NCBI GenBank assembly: GCA_902363045.1
Contig: CABIYX010000001.1
Span: forward strand, 85,737-149,736
Direction of reading: 5' to 3'
DNA from: Clostridiales bacterium
GTDB lineage: Bacteria > Bacillota > Clostridia > Oscillospirales > Oscillospiraceae
DNA length: 64,000 nt
The translations under genes were made by a program, and so were the position numbers. The notes below the pieces were generated by a model. It worked only from the letters and a program-made list of their open reading frames with translations, did no database searches and had not been told where the DNA came from. The stretch's first letter is position 1, and the number at the start of each line of letters is the position of its first letter. Below are positions 8,247-16,530 of the stretch, piece after piece.

Positions 8247-9302
8247 TTAGGCCACGGCATAATTCAGGGCATAGAAGCCGTTTCCGCAGGAAATATATTG
8301 TCCCGGGTGCTCATAGGCGGTGGCCCGTATGCGATCCCGAAAATGCGGGTTTTTCTTTGCTTTTGGGTGAGCGGCCAGACGGTCTCCCAAGTCGGACAGC
8401 TTGGCGCGGCCGCTCAGCTCCTCCATGGTCAACCGAATCAGGTGGTGCCAAGTCAAGCCAGGGATGTCCTCCTTCCGTAGATCCACGGTGGTCTCCCGGC
8501 GCACCGCGAAAGGGAAAAAGAGTGCATCCTGTTTATGGAAAAGGAGCAAATACTCCGTTACCACAGGGATGAATGGCTTTTTGTAGCTGCGGGTGTCGCT
8601 GACGCAGTTGTATTGCCCTTTTACGATGAACGCTTCCATCTGTCCCACGCGCATAAGGTCATGCTGCATAGAGTAGAAACTCCCTTTGGTGCGGATGTCC
8701 CCAACCAGGATGGCAAGCCGGCCGTCCCTGCGCAGGGCCATAAAGAGCTTCTGGACAATGTAATTCAGCTTTTCCACAAACTCGGGATAGCTGGAACACC
8801 TGGAAAGGTCATCCTTATGCGGCGTGCCCCACATATTTCCGGAGTAAGGGATCAGATTATGGTAGGGCGGGTGGAGAAAAATCAAATCTGCCGAATCGTC
8901 CACTTCGTCCCGCAGCGCATCCCATCCGCCAATACCGCAGGCAGGGGCGGGATTGAGGTCATACAGAAGCGAGCGCACACCAAGGCTCTGCGCCGCCGCC
9001 TGGCTCGTCCCAGAGCCGGACATAGGATCAAGGAGCGTAAAGTCCTGTGTCTGCTTCCCGTAGTAATGCTTGCACTCAAGCACATAGCGGAGAATCGCCC
9101 GCACGACCTCCGGCGAGCAGTTTCCACGCCACTTGTTGTTCCCGCCGCTGCCGCGTTCCGGGAAAGCCATAAAAGAAGTGAGTTCCTTACCCACACGCTG
9201 GCGAAGCTCTTTGGTCCCCAGTTCCTGGACAATCTGTTTCCAGCGGGGGCCGAACTCTTTCTCCAATATCTGTACTGCGCGATCCTGTTCCGGAAAGCTC
9301 AT
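8247..9302 (-). CDS. DNA adenine/cytosine-N4 methyltransferase, site-specific
   Basis: The 351-residue protein has an intact methylase core in the beta-type order seen in N4/N6 enzymes: SAM-binding TLLDPMSGSGTS near residue 90, and the catalytic HPPY in ADLIFLHPPYHN near 140, followed by a target-recognition part with YKKPFIPVVTEYLLLFHK. The N-terminus (about 1-60) is extra and may bind DNA. No restriction enzyme is adjacent, so it is probably an orphan methylase that protects the element's DNA. The ribosome site is CAGGAGACG. Confidence 0.85.
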   Translation of the reverse strand: MSFPEQDRAVQILEKEFGPRWKQIVQELGTKELRQRVGKELTSFMAFPERGSGGNNKWRGNCSPEVVRAILRYVLECKHYYGKQTQDFTLLDPMSGSGTSQAAAQSLGVRSLLYDLNPAPACGIGGWDALRDEVDDSADLIFLHPPYHNLIPYSGNMWGTPHKDDLSRCSSYPEFVEKLNYIVQKLFMALRRDGRLAILVGDIRTKGSFYSMQHDLMRVGQMEAFIVKGQYNCVSDTRSYKKPFIPVVTEYLLLFHKQDALFFPFAVRRETTVDLRKEDIPGLTWHHLIRLTMEELSGRAKLSDLGDRLAAHPKAKKNPHFRDRIRATAYEHPGQYISCGNGFYALNYAVA

Positions 9303-9400
9303 GTATCATCGTCTCCTGTATCTTGGTATATTTGCTTTTGCAGGGAAGAAATACAGCGCGGGAGAGGACGAAGCCTCCCCCGCGTGTTGTTTTGCCGGAA

Positions 9401-9823
9401 TTAGAAATCCGGCGCAAAGTCATCGCCGCCGCCCGGCACAGAGCCCTGATAGGCGCCGTAGCCCGCAAACTGGTCGTCGGCGGGGAAGTCGCCGGCGGCA
9501 TCATCCTTCTTGCTGTCGGCAAAGTAGGCGTTGTCCACAAGAATCTCAATGCTGACGCGGTTGTTGCCTTCCCGGTCTTTCCAGCCTCTTGTCTGAAGCC
9601 GGCCGTCCACCGAGATCATGCGCCCCTTGGTGAAATACTTGCAGATAAACTCAGCGGTGGATCTCCAGGCCACGACATCGAAAAAGTCCGTCTCTTTCTC
9701 CTCGCCCTTGCCATAATCCCGGTCATTGGCAATCCGGAAAGAGGTGACGGAGACGCCGCTTTGGGTGCGGCGCAGCTCAGGGTCTGCAACCAGGCGGCCG
9801 GTCATAGTGATACGGTTTAACAT
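9401..9823 (-). CDS. ssb: Single-stranded DNA-binding protein
   Basis: The 140-residue protein from the ATG at 9823 (GAGGAGGACAACCTT upstream) begins MLNRITMTGRLVADPELRRT, the classic SSB OB-fold start. WRSTAEFICKYFTKGRMISVDGRLQTR and the acidic C-terminal tip DDFAPDF are also typical. It coats single-stranded DNA and recruits partners through the tip. Its place next to a clamp-like protein, a helicase and methylases suggests service to element replication or transfer. Confidence 0.95.
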   Translation of the reverse strand: MLNRITMTGRLVADPELRRTQSGVSVTSFRIANDRDYGKGEEKETDFFDVVAWRSTAEFICKYFTKGRMISVDGRLQTRGWKDREGNNRVSIEILVDNAYFADSKKDDAAGDFPADDQFAGYGAYQGSVPGGGDDFAPDF

Positions 9824-9842
9824 AAGGTTGTCCTCCTCTTGA

Positions 9843-10037
9843 TCATGAGAATGTGATTTGCAGGCCATCACTGTAATTGCCTGCTTCAAAGATGTAGTAA
9901 GTCCCATTTGGCAGCCGGATCAAGGGGTGCTCGCGCACCCGCTTGACCGCGCTTTTCAGACCGCCGGCGCTGACCGTCAGCGCCAGGGTTTCCAGCCCAT
10001 TGGCATGGACATGATGGACTCGGAACAGTTTCATCAT
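9843..10037 (-). CDS. Small unknown protein, 64 residues
   Basis: The product begins MMKLFRVHHVHANGLETLAL and ends with a short strand-rich segment (NGTYYIFEAGNYSDGLQIT). The start follows AGGAGGGCAGCTCCGG. Its start overlaps the stop of the 53-residue gene, and it lies just upstream of ssb. No family recognised. Confidence 0.5.
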   Translation of the reverse strand: MMKLFRVHHVHANGLETLALTVSAGGLKSAVKRVREHPLIRLPNGTYYIFEAGNYSDGLQITFS

Positions 10038-10195
10038 CCGGAGCTGCCCTCCTTGTGGGAAGGCTCCGCCGGAGCATCCTCTGGAGGATGCCAGTGATAT
10101 ATGCACTCAGGATTTCCACAGCGCCCATTCCACAGAATGCCGTTGTACTCCGGGTACTGCTGCGCGTAATACGGGCCGCCGCCAGTGTAGCTCAT
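10034..10195 (-). CDS. Small unknown protein, 53 residues, Tyr/Gly/Pro-rich
   Basis: The product begins MSYTGGGPYYAQQYPEYNG and carries CGNPECIYHWHPPED, a possible small metal site (C-x4-C and two His). The start is chosen by overlap with the upstream gene's stop (ATGA-type). Function unknown. Confidence 0.45.
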   Translation of the reverse strand: MSYTGGGPYYAQQYPEYNGILWNGRCGNPECIYHWHPPEDAPAEPSHKEGSSG

Positions 10196-10374
10196 GGCGC
10201 TTTCTCCTCCCAGTCCCGGCACCGAAATGCCGTCTTCAGATGGCCGTCAGGGTCACGGGAGAGCTCCCGGTCGCGGCCAGTCTGGATGAACAGGAGAAAG
10301 ACTGCCAGCCCCTTTTTCAGGCAGCCGGGATTGTGGCGGCAGGTGTTACAGTCCTTTTCCGAATCTTTACACAT
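10192..10374 (-). CDS. Small Cys-containing protein, 60 residues
   Basis: From the ATG at 10374 the protein begins MCKDSEKDCNTCRHNPGCLK: a four-Cys cluster (C2, C10, C13, C18) that could bind zinc or iron-sulfur, followed by a short hydrophobic stretch GLAVFLLFI. It overlaps both neighbours by a few bases. Function unknown. Confidence 0.5.
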   Translation of the reverse strand: MCKDSEKDCNTCRHNPGCLKKGLAVFLLFIQTGRDRELSRDPDGHLKTAFRCRDWEEKAP

Positions 10375-11050
10375 CGCCGGAGCCTCCGTTCCACTCAACC
10401 TCCGAGGTGAAATACAGCTTGTCGGTCAGAGCGTCGAAGAATCGGTGAAGCCTTTCCAGCTTGGACAGGCCGCTTTTCCGCCCCGCTTTGTAAATAGCGG
10501 CGGAGATGTCTTTGAGCGCATAGCTCCGCCAGCCCTCGCCGGGCATGACAAAGGAAAACCTTCCGGAGGGAAAATCGACCTGGAAGGCACCGTTCACATG
10601 AGGATCATTGCGAAAGCGCGCCATCGACAGCTCGGCAAAGTCTTGAGTAGAAAGGCGTTCCGTCTCTCCCAGCCTGGAACGAAAATCGCCGCTTGGGGAT
10701 GACGGCGACTTTCGCACCGTCTCCCGGATAAAGGCGGCCAGGGCAAGGAGGTCCCAGGCCCGCGTGAGCTTATGGTACTCGCAGGCCCGGCCGGCGGTCA
10801 GCTTGAGGACGGACACGCGGTAGGTCTCCGCCTCGTGCCGCACCCGCTCCTCCGCTTCATGCTGTTCCTCCCGGGCCAGCTTTTCGGCAATCTCAACGCG
10901 CTGTTCGGATGGGACCAGGCGTTCGTAGAGTTCCGTCAAGACCCTGCCCAGCTCTTCCTCCACACTGGAGCCCGCAGGCTCCAGTGCAGTGGATAGCGCA
11001 TTGAATTTGTCTTCCGGATACCAGAGAGTGATCTCAAGGCAATTTGCCAT
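10367..11050 (-). CDS. Unknown protein with coiled-coil N-terminal half
   Basis: The 227-residue protein, started at the ATG 11050, begins MANCLEITLWYPEDKFNALS. Residues 30-85 are Glu/Arg-rich and likely coiled coil (LAREEQHEAEERVRHEAETYR). The C-terminal part FRNDPHVNGAFQVDFPSGRFSFV is strand-rich. Two bases separate it from the preceding gene. Not recognised; a conserved cargo gene of this type of element is likely. Confidence 0.55.
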   Translation of the reverse strand: MANCLEITLWYPEDKFNALSTALEPAGSSVEEELGRVLTELYERLVPSEQRVEIAEKLAREEQHEAEERVRHEAETYRVSVLKLTAGRACEYHKLTRAWDLLALAAFIRETVRKSPSSPSGDFRSRLGETERLSTQDFAELSMARFRNDPHVNGAFQVDFPSGRFSFVMPGEGWRSYALKDISAAIYKAGRKSGLSKLERLHRFFDALTDKLYFTSEVEWNGGSGDV

Positions 11051-11051
11051 G

Positions 11052-11276
11052 TCAGTCCCTCCCGGTGCGAAGCTCGCCGAGGTATTCGCCAAAGCGCTCC
11101 TTATCGAAATCCTCGATGATCTCCATATCTACACAGAAGCGCAGAAATTCCAGGAACATATTCCGGGCGGCGTTGTACTCGTCGCCGCTGAGTTCTTTTT
11201 GCTGCTCCAGTGCGTCCAGACACTCGGCCGCATCTCCATAGGTGTTTTGGAATCGGCAGTAGCTCATGTTCGACAT
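11052..11276 (-). CDS. Small helical protein, 74 residues
   Basis: The product begins MSNMSYCRFQNTYGDAAECL behind CAGGAGGTATCCT. The pattern SYCRFxNT..DxxECxDAL is a small conserved family I have seen in clostridial mobile elements and phages, without a known function. All helical and acidic. Confidence 0.6.
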   Translation of the reverse strand: MSNMSYCRFQNTYGDAAECLDALEQQKELSGDEYNAARNMFLEFLRFCVDMEIIEDFDKERFGEYLGELRTGRD

Positions 11277-11292
11277 AGGATACCTCCTGAAT

Positions 11293-11829
11293 TTAAGCCG
11301 CAAGTGCGGCGGTTTCCGTGGGGAACGGCACGACCTTCGAGCGCGCCTGGTCCATCTCCAGCTTGATTTCACCGGGTTTGACCTGAAACATACGGGCAAT
11401 CTCCAGGTCGTGGTAGCCCTGTGCGCGCAATGCGGCGATCTGCCGCTGCTTTTGCGTCAGCTTGCCGGAGAGTTCCTGAAAAGACAGCACATTTTCATAG
11501 GCCGCCGATACGGGGTCCAGCAGATCCCGGGTATGAAGCTCTTCATCCAGGGACTCTACCAGGGCACGGCGCTTCTTGCGCATCCAATACTCCTTGGAGT
11601 GGTGGACATCGCAGCTCATGGCCCGGTAGGCAATGGTGGAAAAGCTGTACTTGCGCAGTTCTGGCCGGGCCAGATATTTGCGGACTGCCCGCAGGTAGCC
11701 AAAGACCACAACATCGTAAAAGTCATCCTCCGGCAGCCCCGCCTTGCGCAGATACCCATAGATAACGGAGTGATGTTCGGCAGCAAATTCTGATTCAGCT
11801 TCAGTCAGCGGCAGATTGTAATTTAACAT
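11293..11829 (-). CDS. Sigma-70-like factor of the element
   Basis: The 178-residue protein begins MLNYNLPLTEAESEFAAEHH and has a region-2-like half (FYDVVVFGYLRAVRKYLARPELRKYSFSTIAYRAMSCDV) and a region-4 helix-turn-helix (LTQKQRQIAALRAQGYHDLEIARMFQVK). It looks like the truncated sigma-like proteins of integrative elements. Ribosome site AAAGAGGTGCCAATT. It probably helps transcribe the element's own genes. Confidence 0.7.
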   Translation of the reverse strand: MLNYNLPLTEAESEFAAEHHSVIYGYLRKAGLPEDDFYDVVVFGYLRAVRKYLARPELRKYSFSTIAYRAMSCDVHHSKEYWMRKKRRALVESLDEELHTRDLLDPVSAAYENVLSFQELSGKLTQKQRQIAALRAQGYHDLEIARMFQVKPGEIKLEMDQARSKVVPFPTETAALAA

Positions 11830-11862
11830 AATTGGCACCTCTTTCTTTATCATTGGATGCTG

Positions 11863-13227
11863 TCAACTGGCCTTCAGGTCATAGAGCTCCCGAAGCGGAA
11901 CATAAGAGTATTGGACCGACGCATGGGCCTCCTTGCTGTACCGCTCCAGTTCTTCCAGACAGGCGTTGATCTTTTCCCGCTCCGCATCGCTCTGAGCATT
12001 GGAGAGCATTTGACTGAGCGTGATATAGAGGGACATAAATTCATCCCGCAGTTTTCCGATCCGGCGGGCCGCAGGGGCGTCGGCCGTATCGGTAAACTCC
12101 TGATACCCCTCCACGGCTTCCGCCAGAATGGTGTCCAGCCGGTCCTTGAGGGGATCGTTGCACATCCGCTCCAAGGTGGATTGGATGATAGTCCGCTCCT
12201 CCGGAGCGGTCCACAGGTAGGCGCAGAGCGTGGTCAGATCAGACGGCTCCACGGTGTCCCTGCCGCTGAGCCAGGCCTTTGCCTGTGCGATAGGGGCGTA
12301 GTTAAAATATTTCCGGTCAGAGATATGGATGCCCTTGCCGCGCAGCTCACACAGCACATCGTCCATCAGCTCATTTACCTGGTCCGGAACGCGGACCTGA
12401 AGCACTTCGTCCTGCATGGCCTGCAGCTCCGCCAGGGAAATGACGGCCGACGGATTTTGCGCCGTGCCCTGCGCCGCCTGCTTCTGCTTCAGAATCGTCA
12501 GGCGGGCGTCCCTGTCTTCCACATACTCAGTGACCACCTTGAGCTCAAACCGGTCATAGAGCGGCTTGAGGATCTTCTCCTCCGGATTTGCGAAATTCGG
12601 AATTTCATTGGAGGCGGAAAAGAAAGAGATCGTGGGGATGTGGATGGTTTTGCCCTCATTGGTGTACCGGCGCTCGTTGAGCGCGGTCAGGAGGGCGTTG
12701 AGGATACCGTCGGACGCCTTAAAAATCTCGTCTAAAAAGACAATATGGCTGTCCGGCAGCTTTCCTTTGGTGATGATCCGGGGCTCGCCGCTGTGCAGCT
12801 CAGCGAGCGCCTTACGGTACTGTTCCATCTCCGCGGTCAGGTCCGCGAGTTGACTTGCGCTGTTCGGCCCACCGGTCTGAAGTTCTGTCTCCAGCTTCCG
12901 GCGCAGCTCCTGATAGTGCTGGTCTTTCTCCAACACCTCCTCCGGCACGCCGCCGGGGATGAGGCTGGAGAGGTCCAGACGCCCGAACAACGCCTCTTCA
13001 TCGGTCTGCTTGGACATCAGCCGCTCAAACTGGTTGGTGCCGGTGATGCCGGCGCGGAACAGGTTGATAACGGCGCTCTTGGCCTGGCCGGTATCGCCCA
13101 GGATAAAGACATTCTTGCGGGTGAGCAGGGCGATGGCGATGATCTCAATGAGCTCATCACGCTCGGCCACCTGTGCCCGGACTTCCTCCATCCGGGTGAG
13201 CATCTTGTTTCTCGGTGTTTGACTCAT
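11863..13227 (-). CDS. MoxR/RavA-type AAA+ ATPase
   Basis: The 454-residue protein from the ATG 13227 (AAAGGAGGAAAAACAA upstream) has Walker A GDTGQAKS (near residue 38; Gln replaces the usual Val or Gly), Walker B SHIVFLDEIFKAS, sensor 1 FFSASNEIPN and a following LYDRFELKV arginine-finger region. RavA and related MoxR ATPases unfold or remodel partners together with VWA proteins; such a VWA protein ends this same gene train. The C-terminal part is helical and may carry the partner-binding tail. Confidence 0.8.
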   Translation of the reverse strand: MSQTPRNKMLTRMEEVRAQVAERDELIEIIAIALLTRKNVFILGDTGQAKSAVINLFRAGITGTNQFERLMSKQTDEEALFGRLDLSSLIPGGVPEEVLEKDQHYQELRRKLETELQTGGPNSASQLADLTAEMEQYRKALAELHSGEPRIITKGKLPDSHIVFLDEIFKASDGILNALLTALNERRYTNEGKTIHIPTISFFSASNEIPNFANPEEKILKPLYDRFELKVVTEYVEDRDARLTILKQKQAAQGTAQNPSAVISLAELQAMQDEVLQVRVPDQVNELMDDVLCELRGKGIHISDRKYFNYAPIAQAKAWLSGRDTVEPSDLTTLCAYLWTAPEERTIIQSTLERMCNDPLKDRLDTILAEAVEGYQEFTDTADAPAARRIGKLRDEFMSLYITLSQMLSNAQSDAEREKINACLEELERYSKEAHASVQYSYVPLRELYDLKAS

Positions 13228-13567
13228 TTGTTTTTCCTCCTTTAGCATCTCCAGAGACGAAGCCGGCCGGGCGTCGGCGCCAGCAGGCGGTCCGGGATCG
13301 GCTTGCCGCTGCGGAGCATAGCCGTAATTCCACAGCCGAGCCAGGTAAAATGCGAGGCGGTAAGCTCCGCCGGACGATGGCAGTCTCTTGTCCACTCCGG
13401 GAGCTGGTGTCGATGTATGCCTGCGCCTCCTCATAAGTGCGGAATTTCATGGCGTGAAGCGGCTCGTCATAGCCAACGGCATCCGGGACCCCGCCTATTT
13501 CGCCGTGCTCGGCATAGTATAGATCGGTGTCTCTGGTGTTGCGGATCAGATAAAGGCTATATGCCAT
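13157..13567 (-). CDS. Unknown protein; C-terminal third doubtful
   Basis: The N-terminal ~65 residues (MAYSLYLIRNTRDTDLYYAE to QETAIVRR) look like a real small domain, and the ribosome site CTGGAGGGTCGCAA is good. Beyond that the frame becomes Arg- and Ser-rich and runs 71 bases into the MoxR gene, unlike the short overlaps elsewhere in this train. A frameshift near 13370 is possible. Function unknown. Confidence 0.45.
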   Translation of the reverse strand: MAYSLYLIRNTRDTDLYYAEHGEIGGVPDAVGYDEPLHAMKFRTYEEAQAYIDTSSRSGQETAIVRRSLPPRILPGSAVELRLCSAAASRSRTACWRRRPAGFVSGDAKGGKTNESNTEKQDAHPDGGSPGTGGRA

Positions 13568-13814
13568 TTGCGACCCTCCAGCAGAATTTCAGGATCACGG
13601 ATGCCGGCAGGGTCTTGAATGTCTCTTGCCGGTCCGGCGAGAGGGCGTCGAAGATCTGGCAGACGACATTCGCAGTGGTCGCGTCCAGCCAGACCCAGCC
13701 GGCCCCCGCTTCAAAGGGTTCGCGTATGTCATACAATCCGGGAGTATGCTCCCGCGGGCGGATCATACGCAGCCCATGTTCGCGTACAGTTTGGCAGCAC
13801 TCTAAAAAGGTCAT
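13557..13814 (-). CDS. Unknown protein, 85 residues
   Basis: The product begins MTFLECCQTVREHGLRMIRP and contains GAGWVWLDATTANVVCQIFDALSPDRQETF. It overlaps the genes on both sides by 4-11 bases. The layout suggests a small alpha/beta domain; no family recognised. Confidence 0.5.
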   Translation of the reverse strand: MTFLECCQTVREHGLRMIRPREHTPGLYDIREPFEAGAGWVWLDATTANVVCQIFDALSPDRQETFKTLPASVILKFCWRVANGI

Positions 13815-14368
13815 GGCTGAAAACCCATCCCTTCTCTTATTTGGGCGAAAGCATCGGTTTCATTCCGGCGGTAGCTTCCCATGTACTGCCCATTTGCGAT
13901 CATGTACTCGCGCAGGGTCAATTCGTTGTCCCATAGTACGGAATTGTCGTCCTTGATAAGCGCGGTCAAGCAAAACTTCAGGGTTGGATAATGCCGGGAG
14001 ACAACGCGAAACATATTTTTGGGGAGCGTGTCCCATACGAAGAAACGGTAGCGCCGTTCTCCCAATACCCGTTTGACCTGCATTTCACACAGGTCTCCGC
14101 CGGCTTCCCAATAACCCGCGCACCACAGGCGTCCGGCCTTGAGAAAGCCGCGGCGCTGGATCTCCTCCGGCACCGGAAACAGCGCGTGGAACGAATACCT
14201 GGGCTTGGTGTTTGGGGGGCGGTCGGCCCACTGTGGGCCGCATCCGCTCCGAAAAGCCTTGTCAAAGGTGTTGAGAAACGCCGCGTCCCCGCTGACGCTC
14301 AGCAGGCATTCGATATACTGGGGGAGTTCCTGCTCCGCCCCGGATTGATTGCTCAAAGGCTCAGGCAT
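13811..14368 (-). CDS. Unknown protein, 185 residues
   Basis: Started at the ATG 14368, which overlaps the stop of the upstream gene. Features seen are an acidic N-terminus, a central WCAGYWEAGGDLCEMQVKRV and an aromatic-rich RRYRFFVWDTLPKNMFRV. The strand-rich pattern suggests a beta-sandwich or barrel. No known motif. Confidence 0.5.
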   Translation of the reverse strand: MPEPLSNQSGAEQELPQYIECLLSVSGDAAFLNTFDKAFRSGCGPQWADRPPNTKPRYSFHALFPVPEEIQRRGFLKAGRLWCAGYWEAGGDLCEMQVKRVLGERRYRFFVWDTLPKNMFRVVSRHYPTLKFCLTALIKDDNSVLWDNELTLREYMIANGQYMGSYRRNETDAFAQIREGMGFQP

Positions 14369-15281
14369 GGCGGCTGTCCTCACTGGTACTTTCCGTCACG
14401 GCGGATTTTCTGTGCAGCTCCGCTTCCAGTTCCCGCTTTGGCGTATAGCGGTGCAGGTTTTCGTTGACATATTTCGCTGTATGGTACATCAACACCCCGC
14501 ACAGCTGACCCATCAGCCGACAGGCCTCGGCGTCGTCCCGAAGCGTCTTGAATGTGCCGATGGAGCAGCGGTCATTTCCGGACTCGTCAAACTGTCCCTC
14601 AAGGAACAGCTCCACATAGATCCCCTCGCAGCCAAAGTCTATGGTAGATACTGCGGAAAAGGCGTAGTTTGTCAGATAGGAGTCCTTATCCGGAGACAGC
14701 GGCTCATTTTTGTTGGGGAGATAGTAGTCCCAAATGGGCTCGATCTCCCTCAGATCGCCGTTGGCCCTGGCCCGGTCCAGCACGGCATACAGCAGCGTGC
14801 TTTTCCGGTCCCGCCGGGGAACGGTATAGGGCTCCTCAGCCCGGTTGCGGCAGATCCAGTCCTCTACTGCGCGCTGATCCTCCTCGTGGAACAGCTTGAG
14901 GAACTGGGCGTTTTTTTCGCCCAGCGTGAGATCGTCCTGTTCCATGTACCACGCTGCGCGTCCTAACAGGCTACGATTGTATGTACCGTCACTGCGCCGG
15001 TGTTCAAAGGGACGGTAGTGTTCCATCTCCCGATAGATACGCTCCAGGAGAGCGTCACCGGAAAGCTCATCCGGGATAGATATGCCGCTTTGCAGGTCCT
15101 GCCCACCACAGCGCAGGCACCAGCCGGTCATATACAGAAACCGCTGTGGCTCGTGCTGTTCAAGAGAGGTGTACTCCAGCTTCCAGCCCGTAGGAATGAA
15201 GTTGCGGCTGTAATGGTCTGTGGCGATCTGGAAACTCCCGCTCTTTGAGGCGGGACAAGTGCAGTTTCGATGCTCATTCAT
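14361..15281 (-). CDS. Unknown protein with Cys motif, paralogue of the 16084 gene product
   Basis: The 306-residue protein begins MNEHRNCTCPASKSGSFQ and includes IATDHYSRNF, KLEYTSLEQHEPQRF, a C-x2-C-G-G motif (CLRCGG) and LKLFHEEDQRAVEDWI. The same order of motifs occurs in the 148-residue protein at 16084-16530, so the two are paralogues. The CxxCGG may bind metal. The remaining C-terminal half is unique to this copy. It overlaps its neighbours by 7-8 bases. Confidence 0.6.
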   Translation of the reverse strand: MNEHRNCTCPASKSGSFQIATDHYSRNFIPTGWKLEYTSLEQHEPQRFLYMTGWCLRCGGQDLQSGISIPDELSGDALLERIYREMEHYRPFEHRRSDGTYNRSLLGRAAWYMEQDDLTLGEKNAQFLKLFHEEDQRAVEDWICRNRAEEPYTVPRRDRKSTLLYAVLDRARANGDLREIEPIWDYYLPNKNEPLSPDKDSYLTNYAFSAVSTIDFGCEGIYVELFLEGQFDESGNDRCSIGTFKTLRDDAEACRLMGQLCGVLMYHTAKYVNENLHRYTPKRELEAELHRKSAVTESTSEDSRHA

Positions 15282-15564
15282 GGCTATTCTCCTTTAACAG
15301 TCCATTTTTTTGCAGATGGTTTTCCACCGCCTGCGGAGTCTGATACCGCTCCAGCCAGTAGTTTCGTTCCCAGGTCTGCGGAAGCGGGGGATCGAACGCC
15401 GGCCTGCGGAAATAGACCTTTTCAAATACTTTGATTTTGCGGCCATCGGTAAAGATAGCGATTCTGCAGGGAGTGTCGTGCATCCCCGGGATAAAGCTAT
15501 CCAGGATTTTAGCAAGCCGCATGGGTGCTGTCTGCTCACTTGGAGCGGCGGTGTGCTCAGGCAT
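15274..15564 (-). CDS. Unknown protein, 96 residues
   Basis: From the ATG 15564 the product begins MPEHTAAPSEQTAPMRLAKI. The body, CRIAIFTDGRKIKVFEKVYFRRPAFDPPLP, is strand-rich. Overlaps both neighbours by eight bases. No family recognised. Confidence 0.5.
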   Translation of the reverse strand: MPEHTAAPSEQTAPMRLAKILDSFIPGMHDTPCRIAIFTDGRKIKVFEKVYFRRPAFDPPLPQTWERNYWLERYQTPQAVENHLQKNGLLKENSHE

Positions 15565-16087
15565 GGTGCGCGCCTCCCTCATGTTCGAGGCCGAACACCT
15601 TTGCCGGAAGGACGGTACTCTGGCTATAACAGTAGAAGAAATGAGAAGCCAGGCCGTCGTCAATTTCGATCAATTCGCCATTTTTCAGCGGCGTGCCGTT
15701 GAGCACACTCTCCACCGGCTCCTCCTGGAGCGCGTTGTAAAACTGCTCAGCAGTCATGCCCAGTGGAAACTCGCTCTGGAGCTGGTAGTGGTGGGACGAT
15801 GGAAAATACCAATCGTGTTTGTCCGGCTCAAAGTTCAGCCGGTTATCCAGCTCCAGGGCCTCGTGCATCTCGTCCTTGAAGCCGTAGATACGGCAGACGG
15901 GTGTTTTCAGGCGGCGGGGGCACCATTCGGGAGGTCTGCGTTTCAGGTCTTTCTTCCCCAAACGCCTGCCCTTTTTGCCCTTTTTCATGCAGTAGCAGGT
16001 TTCGTTCAGCACAGACCCGACGCTCTTGAAATGCGGGCAGCCGAAACGGCAGTTGGGCTCAGAAAAGGTGATCTTCTTTTTCTTCAT
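15557..16087 (-). CDS. Cys-rich N-terminus protein, 176 residues, unknown
   Basis: The start at 16087 overlaps the upstream stop as ATGA. The first 60 residues are basic with spaced Cys: CRFGCPHFKSVG, ETCYCMKKGKKG, EWCPRRLKTPVC, a pattern of a treble-clef or similar zinc domain. The rest is acidic and contains MTAEQFYNALQEEPVESV and a closing SHFFYCYSQ. Function unknown; nucleic acid or protein binding by the zinc part is a guess. Confidence 0.55.
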   Translation of the reverse strand: MKKKKITFSEPNCRFGCPHFKSVGSVLNETCYCMKKGKKGRRLGKKDLKRRPPEWCPRRLKTPVCRIYGFKDEMHEALELDNRLNFEPDKHDWYFPSSHHYQLQSEFPLGMTAEQFYNALQEEPVESVLNGTPLKNGELIEIDDGLASHFFYCYSQSTVLPAKVFGLEHEGGAHHA

Positions 16088-16530
16088 CTCTCCGTACCCC
16101 CGCTTCCGTCGCCGCAGCACAGCTCCATAAGATGCCAGCCTTCTGGCTCCGAGAGCCATTGCTTTGCAAAGGCTTGGTCCTCCTCGTGAAACAGCGTCGG
16201 AAACACTTCCCGAAAGCTGCTCGTTCCGGCCGGAAGAGGATACCCGAACTGCTGGAACGCCAGACCGGCCAAAAGGCAGATTGTCGGCATCAGTTCTCTG
16301 ACTGTTTTTTCGGGTGGCAGTGTTGTGCCGTCGCACATACGGCCCCCGCACACGCGGCACCGGCCGATTCTGCACACACGGACAGGCTCCCTTGCGTCCA
16401 GGGAAGCGTACTCCAGTTCTACATGGAGAAATTCAAAGTTTCGGATGAAGTGGTCGATTTCCACATCGAAATCTTCATCGGGCCAGTCGATGCACCGGCA
16501 GAGCTGATCTTTCTTTTGACAAGTTGGCAT
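16084..16530 (-). CDS. Unknown protein with CxxCGG motif, short paralogue of the 14361 gene product
   Basis: The 148-residue protein begins MPTCQKKDQLCRCIDWPDED. It shares with the 306-residue neighbour the order EIDHFIRNF, VELEYASLDAREPVRV, CRVCGG and PTLFHEEDQAFAKQWL. The first ten residues add more Cys. The start overlaps the stop of the zinc-finger gene by one base. Confidence 0.6.
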   Translation of the reverse strand: MPTCQKKDQLCRCIDWPDEDFDVEIDHFIRNFEFLHVELEYASLDAREPVRVCRIGRCRVCGGRMCDGTTLPPEKTVRELMPTICLLAGLAFQQFGYPLPAGTSSFREVFPTLFHEEDQAFAKQWLSEPEGWHLMELCCGDGSGGTER

